Origin: Endozoicomonas sp965261315 | GTDB taxonomy: Bacteria; Pseudomonadota; Gammaproteobacteria; Pseudomonadales; Endozoicomonadaceae | Direction of reading: 5' to 3' | Length of the DNA: 64,000 nucleotides | NCBI GenBank assembly: GCA_965261315.1 | Contig: CBDHDM010000066.1 | Span: forward strand, 1-64,000 | Shown here: piece by piece, positions 63,780 through 64,000 of the stretch | Layout: the number at the start of each line of letters is the position of its first letter | Position numbering within the stretch: the stretch's first letter is position 1 | Made by a program: the position numbers and the translations under genes | Notes under the pieces: model-generated | Database searches by the model: none | Seen by the model: the letters and a program-made list of their open reading frames with translations, nothing else | Told to the model about the DNA's origin: nothing

Positions 63780-64000
63780 TTAACCAAAATTACCCGCGAT
63801 ATAGTCACGGGTTTTCTGGTTGTCAGCATTGTGGAAAATCTTGTCTGTCGGGCCGAACTCCATCAGCTCACCCAGGTACATAAAGCCGGTGTAATCAGAG
63901 ATGCGCATCGCCTGTTGCATATTATGGGTCACGATGACGATGGTGTACTTTTCCCTGAGCTCGGTGATCAACTCTTCGATGGCTGCTGTCGCTAAAGGAT
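63780..64000 (-). CDS. pstB: Phosphate ABC transporter ATP-binding protein, C-terminal end
   Basis: Partial gene running off the right edge; 73 residues are seen. It begins in the D-loop region (PLATAAIEELI), with TIVIVTHNMQQAMRISD containing the switch His, and ends YIAGNFG. The sequence TGFMYLGELMEFGPTDKIF is typical of PstB. It imports phosphate with PstSCA; the remaining genes would lie to the right. Confidence 0.92.
   Translation of the reverse strand, partial: PLATAAIEELITELREKYTIVIVTHNMQQAMRISDYTGFMYLGELMEFGPTDKIFHNADNQKTRDYIAGNFG

Overview
The window looks like a chromosome segment of a marine gammaproteobacterium of the Oceanospirillales/Hahellaceae type, most likely an Endozoicomonas-like symbiont. 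This is inferred from gene order (queA-tgt-yajC-secD-secF, suhB|trmJ-cysE, a yciO/rnm/yciB/yciI block, galETK, lolC/E-lolD). It is also inferred from the mix of housekeeping genes with large ORFan proteins, possible effectors and many decayed mobile elements. No taxonomic search could be run.

Layout. (1) 1-7031: the tRNA-side part of a Tn7-like transposon. It has a fused TnsA-TnsB transposase whose 3' end is frameshifted, the TnsC ATPase, a TniQ/TnsD target selector and a cluster of 24-bp repeats that look like TnsB binding sites. It lies directly downstream of tRNA-Leu(CAA). Left of the transposition genes are an XRE-type regulator and a NYN-LOTUS protein that runs off the window; no cas gene or CRISPR array is visible. 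(2) 7032-18244: core genes for tRNA modification (queA, tgt, trmJ), protein export (yajC, secD, secF), suhB and cysE, with one AT-rich ORFan of about 580 residues after secF. (3) 18331-25755: an accessory island. Two proteins share a domain, and one of them carries a complete C-terminal HAD phosphatase-like domain. The second is cut at its C-terminal side by an IS4-family element and at its N-terminal side by an internally deleted IS66-like element. (4) 25809-33073: an exported MutS-like ATPase, then yciO, rnm, yciB, yciI, an SH3 protein, a SelW-like protein, an O-methyltransferase and a small DUF4286-like protein.

(5) 33130-52399: metabolism and envelope genes. These are a solute-binding protein, a dicarboxylate/amino-acid symporter, an autotransporter convergent with a secreted subtilase-like protein, galE-galT-galK with a divergent AraC-type regulator, lolC/E-lolD, egtB-egtD for ergothioneine and a RIO-type kinase. 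(6) 52594-63460: a second island bounded by two near-identical, internally deleted IS630 copies in direct orientation. Inside or beside it are a Tn5-like IS remnant with mosaic-end-like termini, a 543-residue protein with the His-Glu-Gln-Cys layout of YopJ-family acetyltransferases, an ORF-less group II intron next to a broken LysE/RhtB exporter gene, a 1115-residue ORFan with a Pro/Tyr-rich N-terminus, a second intron-like RNA remnant and an IS4 fragment. (7) The right edge holds the 3' end of pstB.

The strongest leads are the tRNA-Leu-associated TnsAB-TnsC-TniQ element with its neighbouring NYN-LOTUS/XRE pair, the YopJ-like protein, the disrupted HAD-domain paralogue family, and the secreted MutS-like ATPase.
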